From Microbacterium oleivorans (lineage in GTDB: Bacteria; Actinomycetota; Actinomycetes; Actinomycetales; Microbacteriaceae), in the NCBI RefSeq assembly GCF_023715745.1, contig NZ_JAMBOV010000004.1, positions 248,001 to 312,000 of the forward strand: 64,000 bases of DNA. The letters run 5' to 3'. The position numbers and the translations under genes are program-made. Shown here piece by piece: positions 15,001 to 24,552 of the stretch. The number at the start of each line of letters is the position of its first letter. The first letter of the stretch is position 1. Under the pieces are notes generated by a model, which was not told the origin of the DNA, searched no databases, and worked only from the letters and a program-made list of their open reading frames with translations.

Positions 15001-16713
15001 TCACTGCGGCGGGAGCTCGAACTCGCGCTCGAGCACGACTTGGTCTCCGACCTGACGCAGGGTCGTGCCGACAGCGCGTGTACCGAGCCCCCGTGGTGCG
15101 GGCGTCGCGGGCGCCCGTGGGGAGAGGATGCCGGGGCTCGAGATGCGCAGCCGCAGTCGGTCACCGGTGCGTTCCATCTCGACGGCGGCCTCGCGCGCGG
15201 CGGAGTGCTTCACCGCGTTGACGAGCGCCTCGTTGACCAGCCGGCTCGCCTCCTCTCCGATCGCGGGGTCGTCGAAGGCCGCTCGCGCGTCAGGCTCGGC
15301 GCCGACGCGCACGTCCATGACGACGGACCATGCCTCGACGAGGTCGTCGATCGTCTCCTCGACGACGAGGTTCGCACCGGTGCGGAGTTCGTCGAGTACC
15401 TCGTCGGTCTGCGTGCGGAAGGTGTCGATGGTCGCCGTGTCGGCGGAGGACTCGTCCACGTGCGCGGCGAGGATCACGCACCTGCTCTGCAGTCGGCCGT
15501 GCAAGAGGTCGCTCGCGCGGCGCAGCGGCGCGCGCGCCGACTCGACGGCGGACGCCAGGGTACGGGCCGAGACTCGCAGAACGGATGTGGCGCGCACCTC
15601 CTCGGCTCGTGCTCGGCGGTATGCGTCGACGGACATGCTGATGACTGAGGCCGTGAGCGGCAGCGCGAGCAGCGGCACCAGACCGAGAGCGCCGACGTTC
15701 GGGAGCAGGGCATAGGTGAGCGCCAACACTCCTGCCCCCGCGAGGGCCCAGGTCGCCAGGAACACGAGACCGCGCAGCCTCGCCCGCAGGCCTCGCGCAC
15801 GGCGCGTGATGAGGGATGCGACGAGGTCGAGGGCCGCGCAGGCCGTCACCGCCGCCATGACGACCGACGGACCGCCGTGCGACAGCCCGAAGGGGAGTGT
15901 CGCCGCGACGTAGGTCAGCCCGACGCTGAGCGGTGGTGTGGTGCTGAGGCGTGCCAGGACCGGCACCCCTCGTGCATCGTCGAGATCGATGTCGACGGGG
16001 GCGTCGTCCGGCGGCCACTGCGTCAGCTCGTCGAGTCGGTGGCTCGCGGCGCGCACGCGGGCGGAGTAGTCGCGCACCGCGTCGTAGTCGACGGTGCCGT
16101 GGAGCAGCGAGTCGCGGTGCCGCCGCAGGTCATCGGAGATCTGCGCGAGCACGGTCGGCACGGTGCTCTGCAGGTGGGCGGCTTCGGCCGTGCTGACGCG
16201 CATGAGCGCGCTCGCCGAGCGCAGTCGGCGCGTGGTCGCCCGCAGGCGTCGGTGATACGTGACCGCGATCGCGCAGACGGTGAACAGGATGACCGACGTG
16301 ACGATGTTCGTGGTGATGCGCGTCGTCCAGTTGCCACCGGTGGACAGCCCGAAGAGGGTCGCACTGACGGCGTCGTTGAGGAAGGGACGGACGGCTGAGA
16401 GGCCGACGATGGCCGCTGCGATCACGGCGACCCGTTCGCCCGGGCTCTTGGCGAGGCGCCTTTCGGCGTAAGCGGCGCACAGTCCGAGGGCGGCGAGCGG
16501 TATCCACCCGACGGCCGCGACCGCGACGCCCCGCAGGTACCCGTCGAACGAGGGGATGCCGACGCTCGGCACGCTCAGGAAGGTGCCGACGACGAACGAC
16601 ATGAGGAGCGACCATCGCGTGAAGTATTCGCCGCTGACGAAGGGGGCACCCAGCACGGCCAGAGAGGTGCGGATGCGGCGTTCCAGCGCGGCGCGACGGT
16701 CGTGACGCGTCAC
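15001..16713 (-). CDS. Atypical membrane histidine-kinase-like protein
   Basis: 570 aa with two blocks of transmembrane helices (~35-155 and ~265-365). A helix with LLHGRLQSRCVILA follows (H405, resembling the LHD/G box of HisKA_3 kinases), then an N-box-like NEALVNAVKHS (494-504). Where a kinase has its G1 box (DxGxG) the sequence reads ISSPGILSP, so ATP binding is doubtful. GTG 16713 is chosen because AGGAAGGGGGAAC precedes it. It shares architecture and several segments with the protein at 45131 (TVDYDAVRDY versus TIDFTAVRDY). Likely a signalling protein, possibly a pseudokinase. Confidence 0.72.
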   Translation of the reverse strand: MTRHDRRAALERRIRTSLAVLGAPFVSGEYFTRWSLLMSFVVGTFLSVPSVGIPSFDGYLRGVAVAAVGWIPLAALGLCAAYAERRLAKSPGERVAVIAAAIVGLSAVRPFLNDAVSATLFGLSTGGNWTTRITTNIVTSVILFTVCAIAVTYHRRLRATTRRLRSASALMRVSTAEAAHLQSTVPTVLAQISDDLRRHRDSLLHGTVDYDAVRDYSARVRAASHRLDELTQWPPDDAPVDIDLDDARGVPVLARLSTTPPLSVGLTYVAATLPFGLSHGGPSVVMAAVTACAALDLVASLITRRARGLRARLRGLVFLATWALAGAGVLALTYALLPNVGALGLVPLLALPLTASVISMSVDAYRRARAEEVRATSVLRVSARTLASAVESARAPLRRASDLLHGRLQSRCVILAAHVDESSADTATIDTFRTQTDEVLDELRTGANLVVEETIDDLVEAWSVVMDVRVGAEPDARAAFDDPAIGEEASRLVNEALVNAVKHSAAREAAVEMERTGDRLRLRISSPGILSPRAPATPAPRGLGTRAVGTTLRQVGDQVVLEREFELPPQ

Positions 16714-16759
16714 CGTTCCCCCTTCCTGCATGACGGCCATGGGAAGCGTAGCGCTCGGA

Positions 16760-17635
16760 TCAGCGAGGCGTGGACGTCAGGGCGTTCCCGTTCCAGAGCC
16801 AGATCGCATCGTCGGTGAGAGTCAGGGCGGTCGGTGCGGCGACATCCGCGTCGACGCAGGCGATCTCCTGGCGGTCGCCCGACAGCGCGGTCAGCTGCAG
16901 GCCGACGCATTCCGGCGCCACCGAGGCGGCGACGATCTCGCCGTTGTGGATGTCGAGGGCGACCACGCCGTCACCGATCCGCGACGTCTGCCCGCCCGTC
17001 GTCTCGTACGCGGTTCCGTCGCAGAGGAAGGCGGCGGCGTCGCCGGAGGCGCGGAGTCCCCACGGCTCGGCGCAGGGGGCGGTGAGCGCGGTGCCGTCGA
17101 TGAGGACGGTGCCGTCAGCGAGGTAGGTCGATCTCGCGAGGACCTTCTCGTACGGCGACCAGAAGGCGCCGTCGGTGAACGTCTGCAGCGCTTGGGTCTC
17201 GCAGCCGTCACCGACGTCGGCGATGGCGGTGGCCTGCGTGTCGGCGAGGAGGGTGAGCGCGCGGACCTGTGCGATGTCGCGGTACGTGGGCGTCACGTCG
17301 TCCCAGGTCGCCCCGTTGTCGTCGGAGCGCTCGACGACAGGGGCGGTGGTACCGCAGCTGCCGGCGGTCGCGCGCCAGATCACGTCGTCGCCCAGGACGA
17401 GGAAGCGCTCCGCAGTGCCGGGCGCAATGATCGCCGTCGGCGACGCGGAGGGCGACGGGGACGGTGACGGAGTCGTCGCCGGCACGGGATCGGCGGTCCG
17501 ATCGGCGACGGGAGCGCCCTGCCCGCGCTGCAGTGCGAGCGCGACGAGGCCGCCGACCGCCACCGTCAGCGCGACGACGAGGACGGCGACGACGACGGAG
17601 GGCAGGCCTCGGCGGACCGGGGACCGGCGGGCCAT
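16760..17635 (-). CDS. Membrane-anchored extracellular protein, BNR-like
   Basis: 291 aa. A single N-terminal hydrophobic helix (~12-36) follows an Arg-rich start, then a Pro/Ser/Thr spacer (~50-68) and an extracellular domain with six Cys. It contains SDDNGATWDD, the Asp-box pattern S-D-x-G-x-T-W of beta-propeller proteins. Only one clear box is seen, so a complete sialidase-like propeller is not supported. It starts 3 nt after the BY-kinase stop and is probably co-transcribed with it. Function unknown. Confidence 0.7.
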   Translation of the reverse strand: MARRSPVRRGLPSVVVAVLVVALTVAVGGLVALALQRGQGAPVADRTADPVPATTPSPSPSPSASPTAIIAPGTAERFLVLGDDVIWRATAGSCGTTAPVVERSDDNGATWDDVTPTYRDIAQVRALTLLADTQATAIADVGDGCETQALQTFTDGAFWSPYEKVLARSTYLADGTVLIDGTALTAPCAEPWGLRASGDAAAFLCDGTAYETTGGQTSRIGDGVVALDIHNGEIVAASVAPECVGLQLTALSGDRQEIACVDADVAAPTALTLTDDAIWLWNGNALTSTPR

Positions 17636-17638
17636 GGG

Positions 17639-19153
17639 TCAGCGGACGGCGGTGTCGCCGGCGTCACGTGCTTCGCGTCGCGTGTCGAAGCCGATCTCGC
17701 CGATGGCGGGCGCGGTGTCGGGGACGACGGCGACGGGGGCCTTGCGCTTGCGTCCGCGGGCCGCCTTCGGCTGCTCCTGCGTGTAGCCGTAGCCGCCGTA
17801 CCCGTAGCCATATCCGTAGCCGTACCCGTTGTAGTAAGAGTCCGGGCCACGGGTGGGGACCATCGACATGACGAACCCGGCGACCTTCGCACCCACCGTG
17901 TGGAGCGCCTCGACGGCGCCTTCGAGCTGGTGGCGAGTCACCTTGCCGGCCGAGGCGACGAGGATCGCGCCGCTCGTGCTGCGGGCGAGGATGGCGGCAT
18001 CCGTCACGGGCAGGAGCGGGGGAGCGTCGCACAGGACGACGTCGAAGTCGCGCTCAAGGACGTCGAGCAGCGTGCCCATCTGCTTCGAGCCGAGCAGTTC
18101 GCTCGGGTTCGGCGGGATCTTGCCGGCGGGGAGGACGAACAAGCTGCGGCCGCCCCAGGGGAGCATGACGTCGCCGACCCGGGCCCGGCCGATGAGCACA
18201 TCGGTGAGGCCGACACCGCCCTCGATGCCGAGGTACTCGGCGACCTTGGGCTTGCGCAGGTCGGTGTCAAGGAGTGCGACCTTCTTGCCGGCATCCGCCA
18301 GCGCGATGGCGAGGTTGATCGTCGTGGTCGACTTGCCTTCGCTGGGGACCGAGCTCGTGATGACGAAGCTCGAGCGGCCGCCCATGTCGAGGAACTGCAG
18401 GTTGGTGCGGAGCGCGCGGAACGACTCGGCGCGGGGGCTGAGCGGGTCGGCGTGCACGATGAGCGGGCGTTCCTTGGCCTTCGTGTCGTACGCGATCGCG
18501 CCGAGCGAGGGGGACGAGGTGATCTGCTCCGCCTCGCGCGGCGTGCGGACCTTGTTGTCGAGGACAGTGCGCAGAGCCGCGAAACCTATCCCTATGGCGA
18601 GCCCGAGAAGTGATCCGAGCGCGAGGTTAAACGGCACATTCGGGCTTGAGGGTGCGAGCGCTGGTTGAGCGTCACTGACCCGTGTCAAGCGTATCGGGCT
18701 CCCGCCTTCGTCGATCTGAGGCTCGATCTCGGGCACTACGTCAGAAAGGCTCGCCGCGATAGCATTCGCGAGATCAGCAGCAACGATCGGGTCCCCGTCG
18801 GCCACAGTTATGGTGATCAATGTTGTGTTGAGCGCCGCGGAGGCCGACACCTTCGAGGCGAGACTCTCCGCTGTCGTACCGAGGTTCAGGTCCGCGATCA
18901 CCGGGTTGAGAACGATGGGTTTGTTGACAAGGCCGACGTAGGTGTTGATACGTGTCTGCGCGAAGTTTGACCCCTGCTGGACGTCAGTCACTGAGCCGCC
19001 AACCTGGGTGGAGACAGCGATGCTGCTCGTCGATTCATACGTCGGTGTCCTGGTCAGAGAGAAGGCTGCAGCTGCGCCGACCCCGATGAGGATGAGGACT
19101 ACCACCACGATCCAGTTCTTGCGCAGGACGCGGATGTAGTCGCTCAGCTCCAT
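17639..19153 (-). CDS. Wzz-type polysaccharide co-polymerase fused to a BY-kinase
   Basis: 504 aa. A Wzz domain lies between two membrane helices (~14-34 and ~176-195), followed by a cytoplasmic P-loop tyrosine kinase: Walker A PSEGKST (270-276), Walker A' LLDTD and Walker B VVLCDAPP (372-379). A Tyr/Gly tail (440-457, ten Tyr alternating with Gly) is the likely autophosphorylation cluster. The family controls EPS chain length with the Wzy polymerase, with cycles of autophosphorylation driving assembly. ATG 19153 begins the Wzz domain and follows AGGGGC. It is divergent from the glycosyltransferase operon across a 255-bp promoter region. Confidence 0.93.
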   Translation of the reverse strand: MELSDYIRVLRKNWIVVVVLILIGVGAAAAFSLTRTPTYESTSSIAVSTQVGGSVTDVQQGSNFAQTRINTYVGLVNKPIVLNPVIADLNLGTTAESLASKVSASAALNTTLITITVADGDPIVAADLANAIAASLSDVVPEIEPQIDEGGSPIRLTRVSDAQPALAPSSPNVPFNLALGSLLGLAIGIGFAALRTVLDNKVRTPREAEQITSSPSLGAIAYDTKAKERPLIVHADPLSPRAESFRALRTNLQFLDMGGRSSFVITSSVPSEGKSTTTINLAIALADAGKKVALLDTDLRKPKVAEYLGIEGGVGLTDVLIGRARVGDVMLPWGGRSLFVLPAGKIPPNPSELLGSKQMGTLLDVLERDFDVVLCDAPPLLPVTDAAILARSTSGAILVASAGKVTRHQLEGAVEALHTVGAKVAGFVMSMVPTRGPDSYYNGYGYGYGYGYGGYGYTQEQPKAARGRKRKAPVAVVPDTAPAIGEIGFDTRREARDAGDTAVR

Positions 19154-19340
19154 ATGCGTGCCCCTGATCCTCTTGCTCGAGATGCCTCTCGAAATTCGCG
19201 AACAGTCTGCCACAACCTTGTAACCGGCATGTGACAGTGAGGCACTCGCGGCGCGCGCCCCTTGCGGGGCGAAACGTACCCCCGCCGCGACACATTCACG
19301 TCACAAACTGCTGCTAGCGTTCGGCGGGCAGTCGGGTCGT

Positions 19341-19368
19341 GGTCACCTCCTTGCCCCGGAGGGTGACC
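19341..19368. promoter_or_regulatory. Inverted repeat in the divergent EPS promoter region
   Basis: GGTCACCTCC (19341-19350) and GGAGGGTGACC (19358-19368) are inverted copies with one extra base. They lie 41 nt before the first plus-strand glycosyltransferase and could be an operator or an attenuating hairpin. A -10-like TAGCGT lies upstream at 19315-19320. No regulator can be assigned. Confidence 0.35.
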
Positions 19369-19408
19369 CTCGCCGATTCTTTGGTGTCCGCCAGAATGAA
19401 GAGGTCAG

Positions 19409-20518
19409 ATGCAGAAGCTGTCAGTTTCCATCATCGGCACTCGGGGATACCCCAGCTATTACGGCGGTTTTGAGACGGCGGTGAGGCACCTCGCGCCGTT
19501 CCTGTGCGATGCAGGGTGGGACGTCACCGTGTACGGCAGAGCAGGCGCCAACTCTCCTGATGATCCCGATCGCGACCCGCGCGTGGGCTCGCGACTGACA
19601 CGCGGGGTCGAATCGCGCTCGATGAGTACTTTGACATTCGGCCTCACGGCATCGATCGACGCCGCATTTCGACGGCGGCCGTCCGTCGCGCTCGTGATGA
19701 ACGTGGCGAACGGGTTCTATCTCCCGATGCTCCGAGCGAGTCGTATCCCAACCTTGGTTAATGTCGACGGAATCGAGTGGGACCGCGAGAAGTGGGGACA
19801 AGCAGCGAAACGCATGTTTAGGGCTGGCGCGAGGCTCACGGCTCAGCACGCTACAGAGCTCGTCTTCGATGCTCGGGCGATCCGCGATCGGTGGGAGCGC
19901 GACTTTGGCCGAAGCGGGACGTTCATCCCGTACGGCGGGACCGCGCCGGGCGAGTTGTCCCCCCCGATGGGACTGACTTCTGGAGAGTACGTTCTGGTCG
20001 TAGCGAGATTTGTGCCCGAGAACACGGTTCCTGAATTTCTGCGGGCCGTAGAGTCCATTGCCCGCGACAGTCCAGTCGTGATCGTGGGGTCGACGGGATA
20101 CGGTGGTGAACTGGACGAGTATGCGCAGAGGTTGGATGCAGAGCACTCGAATGTGCACTGGCTGGGACACGTCCGAGACGATGGCCTTCTCTTTGCCCTG
20201 CTTCAGCATGCGGGAGTCTACTTCCATGGGCACAGCGTAGGCGGGACAAATCCCGCCCTCGTCCAAGCCATGGCTTGTGGTGCGCCGGTCGTTGCGCGGG
20301 ACACTGTCTACAACCGGGAAGTCCTGGAACAAAACGCTCTGTTTGTGAAGCCGGATCCAGAGTCCATCGCGAGTGGCATCACGGAACTGATGCGTGACCC
20401 TGTTCGTCGTGAGGCTTTCCGAGAGGGAGTTCGACGCAGAAGTCAGCGGGAGTACACATGGGACTTGGTTTGCGAACGGTATGAGGCAACCTTGCGGCGA
20501 CTCGCGGCGGGATCCTGA
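19409..20518 (+). CDS. Glycosyltransferase with DUF1972 domain (rhamnosyltransferase-like)
   Basis: 369 aa, GT-B fold. The N-terminal GTRGYPSYYGGFETAVRHL (10-28) is the hallmark of the DUF1972 subfamily of GT4 enzymes, several of which add rhamnose as the second sugar of capsule repeat units. The C-terminal donor-binding part contains GGTNPALVQAMACGAPVVA. It is the first gene of the plus-strand EPS operon, 10 nt after an AAGAGG-like ribosome-binding site. Probably cytoplasmic or membrane-associated, extending the lipid-linked sugar made by the WbaP homologue. The donor sugar is an inference. Confidence 0.86.
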   Translation: MQKLSVSIIGTRGYPSYYGGFETAVRHLAPFLCDAGWDVTVYGRAGANSPDDPDRDPRVGSRLTRGVESRSMSTLTFGLTASIDAAFRRRPSVALVMNVANGFYLPMLRASRIPTLVNVDGIEWDREKWGQAAKRMFRAGARLTAQHATELVFDARAIRDRWERDFGRSGTFIPYGGTAPGELSPPMGLTSGEYVLVVARFVPENTVPEFLRAVESIARDSPVVIVGSTGYGGELDEYAQRLDAEHSNVHWLGHVRDDGLLFALLQHAGVYFHGHSVGGTNPALVQAMACGAPVVARDTVYNREVLEQNALFVKPDPESIASGITELMRDPVRREAFREGVRRRSQREYTWDLVCERYEATLRRLAAGS

Positions 20519-21564
20519 TGAGAAGAGTTCTGTTCGACGGCTACTGGCTGGTTGACGGTCCTCCGTCGGGCCGCAATGTCATTAGCGGACTGATCGAGGG
20601 CTGGAGATCGGCTTTTCCGGACGATGTGATCGATGTGGCTGTCCCTCGTGCCCCAAAGGGAGTTTCCGTGCCGCCCGGAGTGCGCCTGCTTACAGTGGCA
20701 CCCAGAGTCTCAAATCACGGTCTATGGGTCATGCTCCAGATCGGCTTAACGGCCCGTCGCTACGATGCGGTTGTCTCTCAAAACTTCACGCCCCTGACGG
20801 GGCGAGGTCAATTCATCCGCGCTACCTTCCTTCATGACGCGCTGTTTAGGGACAGGCCCCAATGGTTCACGCTGAGCGAGCGGCTTTACTTGGGGGTGGC
20901 GAGCCTTACTCTGCCTCGAGCGCGCCGAGTACTTACCTCGTCAAAAGCGGAGGCGGATCGGATCCGAAGGGTGTTCCCGCGCGTGCGAGCACGGGTGGCT
21001 GCCGTGGGGCTCTCGGTGCCGTTGGACTTGGATCAGCCAGGGGGCGTGCCATCGCTAGTGGCGATCGAGCGCCCCTTCATCTTGGCGGTCGGTCGCCTGA
21101 ATGTGAGAAAAAATATCCAGCGTTTGATCCGTGTGTTTAGTCGTGGTGGCCTCGCGGAGCGTTTTGACCTGATCATCGTGGGTGCACCGGACGGGAAATC
21201 CGAAGCGGTGACCGATGTCGCAGGGGTGCATTTCACCGGACACGTGACAGATTCAGAACTCATCTCCCTCTACTCGCAGTGCGAGTTTTTCGTTTTCCCG
21301 TCCCTCGGAGAGGGATTCGGTCTGCCGCTGCTGGAAGCTGCAAGATTCGGCGCGCCGAGCGCGGCGAGTGATATTCCTCCATTCAGGGAGATCAACACAG
21401 CTGCCGTGTACTTCGATCCGCACGATGACAAATCTATGGCCGAAGGTCTCGCCGAAATGGCTTCTCAGCATCGCCGTTCGGCGAACGGCTCCAAGGGTGT
21501 GCCCGCGGTAGCGCTCAGTTGGGCAGACGTCGCAGTAGCTGCCCGCTCCGCCATGTTCGATTGA
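20518..21564 (+). CDS. Glycosyltransferase, GT4 type
   Basis: 348 aa with a GT-B fold. A donor-site signature GEGFGLPLLEAARFGAP lies near residue 265, and ILAVGRLNVRKN marks the start of the second Rossmann domain. Its ATG overlaps the previous stop (TGATG), indicating coupled translation. It should transfer a sugar during EPS repeat-unit assembly on the cytoplasmic face. The donor and linkage are not predictable. GC content is lower than in the flanking housekeeping genes. Confidence 0.86.
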   Translation: MRRVLFDGYWLVDGPPSGRNVISGLIEGWRSAFPDDVIDVAVPRAPKGVSVPPGVRLLTVAPRVSNHGLWVMLQIGLTARRYDAVVSQNFTPLTGRGQFIRATFLHDALFRDRPQWFTLSERLYLGVASLTLPRARRVLTSSKAEADRIRRVFPRVRARVAAVGLSVPLDLDQPGGVPSLVAIERPFILAVGRLNVRKNIQRLIRVFSRGGLAERFDLIIVGAPDGKSEAVTDVAGVHFTGHVTDSELISLYSQCEFFVFPSLGEGFGLPLLEAARFGAPSAASDIPPFREINTAAVYFDPHDDKSMAEGLAEMASQHRRSANGSKGVPAVALSWADVAVAARSAMFD

Positions 21565-21576
21565 GAGGGGCAAAAC

Positions 21577-22263
21577 TTGATCCGGAAGCTTGTCGATCGC
21601 GCGTACCGTCGCTCCAGAAAACTTGATAGCGGGTTCGACCCCGACGTGGCGGTAACTGACTTAATCGGCCTCATCGTGGAGAAGGGCGTGCAGAGGTTTC
21701 GGGGTGTCGCGCGTGGCCTCCCCGGAGTCTATTTGGGGCGTTCGGTCCGCATTCGCGGGCGGCGCCGCCTATCTGTGGGAACGGGGGTCTCGTTGGGTAA
21801 GGGGGTAGTCCTTGAAGCTCGCTCGAGAAGCGGGATTTCACTTGGCGACTCGGTGACAGTCGACGAGAACGCGCTCCTTCGCGCGTCGGGTGTTCTGCGC
21901 AATCTCGGCGAGGGAATCGTCGTCGGGGATAGGACTGCCATTGGTTGGAACAATTTCATCCATGGCGGGGGCGGGGTGCTCATTGGCCAAGATTGCTTGC
22001 TGGGGCCATCGGTCAGCATCTTCTCTGAGAATCACCGAGTCGACGACGTGAGCACACCTATTCGCAACCAAGGCGAGGTGCGGTCTCAAGTCATCCTGGG
22101 AGACGACGTCTGGGTGGGTTCGGGTGCGACGATACTTTCGGGTGTCACCATCGGAAGTGGTGCGGTCGTGGCTGCCGGTTCGGTTGTCACCAAGGACGTG
22201 CTGCCTCGGAGCATTGTCGCGGGGGTTCCTGCGAAACAAATCGGATCACGGGGACACTCATGA
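21577..22263 (+). CDS. Hexapeptide-repeat acyltransferase (LbetaH)
   Basis: 228 aa. The left-handed beta-helix repeats (I/V-G-x-x-x-x) run from about residue 48 to 220, ending with the GSVVTKDVLPRSIVAGVPAK signature of the WcaF/Maa/CysE-like group. An active-site His lies in FSENHRVDD. Members transfer acetyl or other acyl groups from acyl-CoA to sugars, here probably decorating the EPS repeat. The start is TTG 21577 with GAGAGGGG 9 nt upstream. Its stop overlaps the next start (ATGA). Confidence 0.87.
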   Translation: MIRKLVDRAYRRSRKLDSGFDPDVAVTDLIGLIVEKGVQRFRGVARGLPGVYLGRSVRIRGRRRLSVGTGVSLGKGVVLEARSRSGISLGDSVTVDENALLRASGVLRNLGEGIVVGDRTAIGWNNFIHGGGGVLIGQDCLLGPSVSIFSENHRVDDVSTPIRNQGEVRSQVILGDDVWVGSGATILSGVTIGSGAVVAAGSVVTKDVLPRSIVAGVPAKQIGSRGHS

Positions 22264-23282
22264 ACAAATCCGTCGCGTTCTTCACCGGCAGTTCGGTGAT
22301 CTGGGGAGCAGAACTGAGTCTTCTCACGATAGCGACGCGAGCTGCGGGCGGTTCCCGTCTCATCGCATCGAACAACGAACTCGTCGAAATTTGGCGATCG
22401 CAGATAGGGCCTGCTAAGCAGGTTACGCTCAGGCATGGCCGACTTCGAAGGCTGCTCAGTTTCCTCCCAAATGCGATTCATTCCGTCTGGAGAGGTGAAA
22501 ATATCGTAGTCTTCGATTTCTACCTCATGCCGTTGTTCGCCATTTTGCGTCCCCTAGCAATTCTCCGGGGTGCTCGGATCGTAATTGATGTACACGACGC
22601 ACTCATCGGTCACCCGAAGCGTAAGCCCTACTTCTGGCTGATGCGATTTGCTCACCGTGCGATATGTATCAGCAAGTACATTGCGAGCCAGGTGCCCACT
22701 TCGGACAAGGTTGTTGTGTACCGGCCCGTGGAGCCAGCATCGTCCGGCAACGATGGTTCGGCGGGCGTGGTGGGGATAATAGGGCAGATCTCCCCACGAA
22801 AGGGAACAGCGTTTGCGGTCGAGGCTGCGGCTGCAGTGGATGAGGTCGCTGCAGTAACTGTTCGCGGCGCAGCAGTCGACTCTGATCTCGATTACCTCGA
22901 ATCTGTATTGCGGACGGGCGAGGAGCTGTTGGACGAGCGCTTCCGATTCGAGGGGAGAGTTCCTCGAGACCGAGTGATGGAAGATATCGACATACTTGTC
23001 GTCACCAACGCCGGGGAGCCATTCGGGCGTGTCGTGGCCGAGGCGCAGTTGAGTGGGGTCGTGGTAGTCGGGCCTGCCGCTGGCGGGACCCTCGAGCTGG
23101 TAGAACACGGAGTTACCGGGTTGCTATACACGCCGGGGGACGTCGACGAGTTGAGCGACCTGATCCGACTGGCCATAAGGGACGCGAACATCTTGAGAGC
23201 AAAAGCCCGGGAGTTCGCATCCTCAGCCTTTGACCCAAGGACTCGCGCAGAGGAATACATGGATAATGTTGCCGGTGCCTGA
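22260..23282 (+). CDS. Glycosyltransferase, GT4 type
   Basis: 340 aa, GT-B fold. IGQISPRKGT marks the second domain, and NAGEPFGRVVAEAQLSGVVVV is the donor-binding E-x7-E region. ATGA overlap with the acyltransferase gene shows an operon. It has more AT-rich codons than the chromosomal backbone. A sugar-adding step of EPS assembly is predicted; the donor is unknown. Confidence 0.86.
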   Translation: MNKSVAFFTGSSVIWGAELSLLTIATRAAGGSRLIASNNELVEIWRSQIGPAKQVTLRHGRLRRLLSFLPNAIHSVWRGENIVVFDFYLMPLFAILRPLAILRGARIVIDVHDALIGHPKRKPYFWLMRFAHRAICISKYIASQVPTSDKVVVYRPVEPASSGNDGSAGVVGIIGQISPRKGTAFAVEAAAAVDEVAAVTVRGAAVDSDLDYLESVLRTGEELLDERFRFEGRVPRDRVMEDIDILVVTNAGEPFGRVVAEAQLSGVVVVGPAAGGTLELVEHGVTGLLYTPGDVDELSDLIRLAIRDANILRAKAREFASSAFDPRTRAEEYMDNVAGA

Positions 23283-24552
23283 ATCGCTGGCGCCATCGCG
23301 ATCACAGGTGGCACTCTTCTCGCTCGCGGTCACTCTTGTCGCATTCCCGAATGTGCGATTTGGTGGGGGAGGAGTTGTCATCCTGCCGGAGCACATCGCC
23401 ATCCCCATCTTCCTGTTACTCCTACTTGCGCGCAGGACGGTGGCTCCTCCGGCGCGATCGCGCTTGGCGATCGCCGGCGTTATCTTTGTGATTTTCTGGT
23501 CTCTCTTTACCCTTGCCTCAAGCGTTCTCGTAGCTCTTGATCCACCCCAAAGCCTGCGAATAATGGCTTGGATCGCATCGAACATTCTCTCAAGCATTCT
23601 CGTCTATTCCCTCAGAACGCTTATCCCTTATAGCCTCAATGTGATCACCAGTCTGCTGATGTTGGTCATTCTCGTCACGCTCATCGGGTGGGCAGTCGCC
23701 CAGAGCACGCGACAGATCAATGACTTTGTAGAGGCTGATTATGCGAGCCTCGTGTTTCGACTTCAAGGATTCTTCGTCGAACCCAACTTGTACGCGGCAT
23801 TCCTAACCCTCGTTGCAGCCATGCTCTATGCCTGGAACAAGGTCGTCCGACCGCGCCTCTACTGGACTTTCATGGGCATGGGAGGCTTTTCTATTTACCT
23901 CACCTTTACCCGCGTGGCGTGGGTCGCATTCGCAGTGGTCCTAACGGCGAGTCTCCTTCGAACGTTACGAAGGCGTCCCCTTCTCTTGTCGGTTGCCGTT
24001 GTCGGGCTCGTCTTCGTCTTCGTGTTTGCGACCATGGGCAACCAGCAGGGGCAAGACTCACGCTCAGGCGACCCGCTCTTCGATGCGACGGTGGGTCGCA
24101 TCACTGGGCTGTTCAACACAGCGCAGGGGACGGGGTACACCCGCGTGCTGACGATCGAAAGCGCTCTGTCGGACCTCACAACGACGGGTGCTTGGTGGAC
24201 TGGATTTGGGCTCAACGGGTACAGCCAAGTACACGACACCGGTGTCACGTCGTGGGCTGCGCCCTACTTGCCGACTCTGTGGATCGCCATCTTCTATGAC
24301 GGCGGAATCGTGGCCGGAGTGAGCTTCGTGATCGCCGTCACCCTGTTCTGGCTAGCTTCGCGACGCTCTCGCGGCACGATCTTCTTCGCCTCATTCGTCC
24401 TCCTGGCGGGGGCCACCAACAATGTGTGGTTCGCGTTTCCTTGGGTGCTCGGCGCGATCGTGGTAGGAGCGGCTTCCTATGTGACGGCGACCGAACCCCC
24501 CGGCCAAAAGCGCGCTGCCCACTCGCGATCATTTGCGCTTACGACGCCGTAG
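23266..24552 (+). CDS. O-antigen polymerase/ligase-like membrane protein (Wzy type)
   Basis: 428 aa, mostly hydrophobic, with about 11 transmembrane segments and a periplasm-side loop around residues 255-315. GFFVEPNLYAAFL matches the EPN-containing signature of Wzy/WaaL proteins. In the Wzy route this enzyme joins lipid-linked repeat units on the outer face. ATG 23266 is chosen over TTG 23230 because AGGAA precedes it; this overlaps the previous gene by 17 bp. It meets the flippase gene tail-to-tail with a 24-bp overlap. Confidence 0.85.
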   Translation: MLPVPESLAPSRSQVALFSLAVTLVAFPNVRFGGGGVVILPEHIAIPIFLLLLLARRTVAPPARSRLAIAGVIFVIFWSLFTLASSVLVALDPPQSLRIMAWIASNILSSILVYSLRTLIPYSLNVITSLLMLVILVTLIGWAVAQSTRQINDFVEADYASLVFRLQGFFVEPNLYAAFLTLVAAMLYAWNKVVRPRLYWTFMGMGGFSIYLTFTRVAWVAFAVVLTASLLRTLRRRPLLLSVAVVGLVFVFVFATMGNQQGQDSRSGDPLFDATVGRITGLFNTAQGTGYTRVLTIESALSDLTTTGAWWTGFGLNGYSQVHDTGVTSWAAPYLPTLWIAIFYDGGIVAGVSFVIAVTLFWLASRRSRGTIFFASFVLLAGATNNVWFAFPWVLGAIVVGAASYVTATEPPGQKRAAHSRSFALTTP

